Source of the DNA: Dehalococcoidia bacterium UBA4060
GTDB lineage: Bacteria > Chloroflexota > Dehalococcoidia > GIF9 > UBA5629
Assembly: GCA_002383665.1 (NCBI GenBank)
Contig: DFZI01000073.1
Location: 1,174 to 6,510, forward strand
Length of the DNA stretch: 5,337 nucleotides
Reading direction: 5' to 3'
The notes beneath the pieces are model-generated. The model saw only the letters and a list, made by a program, of their open reading frames with translations, was not told the DNA's origin and did no database searches. The translations under genes and the position numbers were made by a program. Positions 5,148-5,337 of the stretch are shown one piece after another (within the stretch, counting starts at the first letter, position 1; each line of letters begins with the position of its first letter).

Positions 5148-5337
5148 ATCAAGCTTTACCTCATACGCCACGGCGAGACTGCCTGGAACCAGCAGATGAT
5201 CATCCAGGGGAGTGGCAGCGATACCGATCTCAGCCCGACAGGGCGCCTTCAAGCTGAAAAGCTCGGACTGGCAATGAAGGATGTGCCTCTCACTGCCATA
5301 TATTCCAGCCCGCTCAGGCGGGCTATGGATACGGCCA
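5148..5337 (+). CDS. histidine phosphatase / phosphoglycerate mutase-like protein, 5' part
   Basis: The first 63 codons of a histidine phosphatase superfamily protein, cut by the window end. KLYLIRHGETAWN (residues 2-14) holds the RHG motif with H8, the residue phosphorylated in catalysis, and R7 of the phosphate pocket. TDLSPTGRLQAEKLG (26-40) and IYSSPLRRAMDTA (51-63) are the next family signatures. Members include cofactor-dependent phosphoglycerate mutases, alpha-ribazole phosphatase (CobC) and broad phosphatases; the fragment cannot separate these. CobC would suit a corrinoid-dependent anaerobe, but no neighbour supports it. The start is odd: the frame is closed by TAA at 5112-5114, and between there and the RHG motif there is no ATG, GTG or TTG. 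The position where relatives have the initiating methionine (M-KLYLIRHG) is ATC, well spaced from a strong ribosome binding site. The next in-frame ATG (5196) would remove the catalytic histidine. A sequencing error (ATG read as ATC) is the alternative. Confidence 0.5.
   Translation, partial: MKLYLIRHGETAWNQQMIIQGSGSDTDLSPTGRLQAEKLGLAMKDVPLTAIYSSPLRRAMDTA

Overview
The window reads as an ordinary, tightly packed stretch of a bacterial chromosome. It shows no mobile elements, CRISPR array, rRNA or tRNA. Base composition looks close to balanced, and start sites mostly carry AGGAG-type ribosome binding sites. Taken together, a DUF6125-like protein, a short dUTPase of the dCTP-deaminase-related type, a small four-cysteine protein and a TIGR03936 (DUF2344) protein suggest an anaerobic Chloroflexota lineage, with Dehalococcoidia most likely. 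That placement is inferred from recalled gene content, not from a marker gene.

Layout. Positions 1-626 (minus) hold most of a DUF6125-like protein whose 3' end lies outside the window. A divergent intergenic region (627-732) follows, with a good promoter for the rightward genes. The first rightward unit is a probable dUTPase (733-1257), then an exported three-repeat protein (1282-2433), then a 60-residue four-cysteine protein (2445-2627). The gaps are 24 and 11 bases, so these are probably one operon. An uncharacterised 113-residue protein on the minus strand (2624-2965) converges on it, and the two stop codons overlap by four bases. A second divergent region (2966-3088) carries a promoter and an inverted repeat. 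It leads into a CNNM/CorC-type membrane protein with a CBS pair (about 3089-4369), which overlaps by 20 bases a TIGR03936 radical-SAM-associated protein (4350-4988). A 159-base gap with a perfect TATAAT then precedes a histidine phosphatase (RHGET family), cut by the window end. That gene has no ATG, GTG or TTG start and seems to begin at ATC.

How the genes fit together. The dUTPase would remove dUTP and feed dUMP to thymidylate synthesis. The CNNM protein would sit in the cytoplasmic membrane and handle divalent cations. The repeat protein is exported. The remaining genes have unknown or only generic roles, and I see no coherent new multi-gene system. The items most worth a second look are the apparent ATC start, the exported repeat protein whose third repeat has lost both cysteines of a conserved pair, the TIGR03936 gene without its radical SAM partner beside it, the inverted repeat at the CNNM start, and a promoter block shared by two genes at opposite ends of the window.
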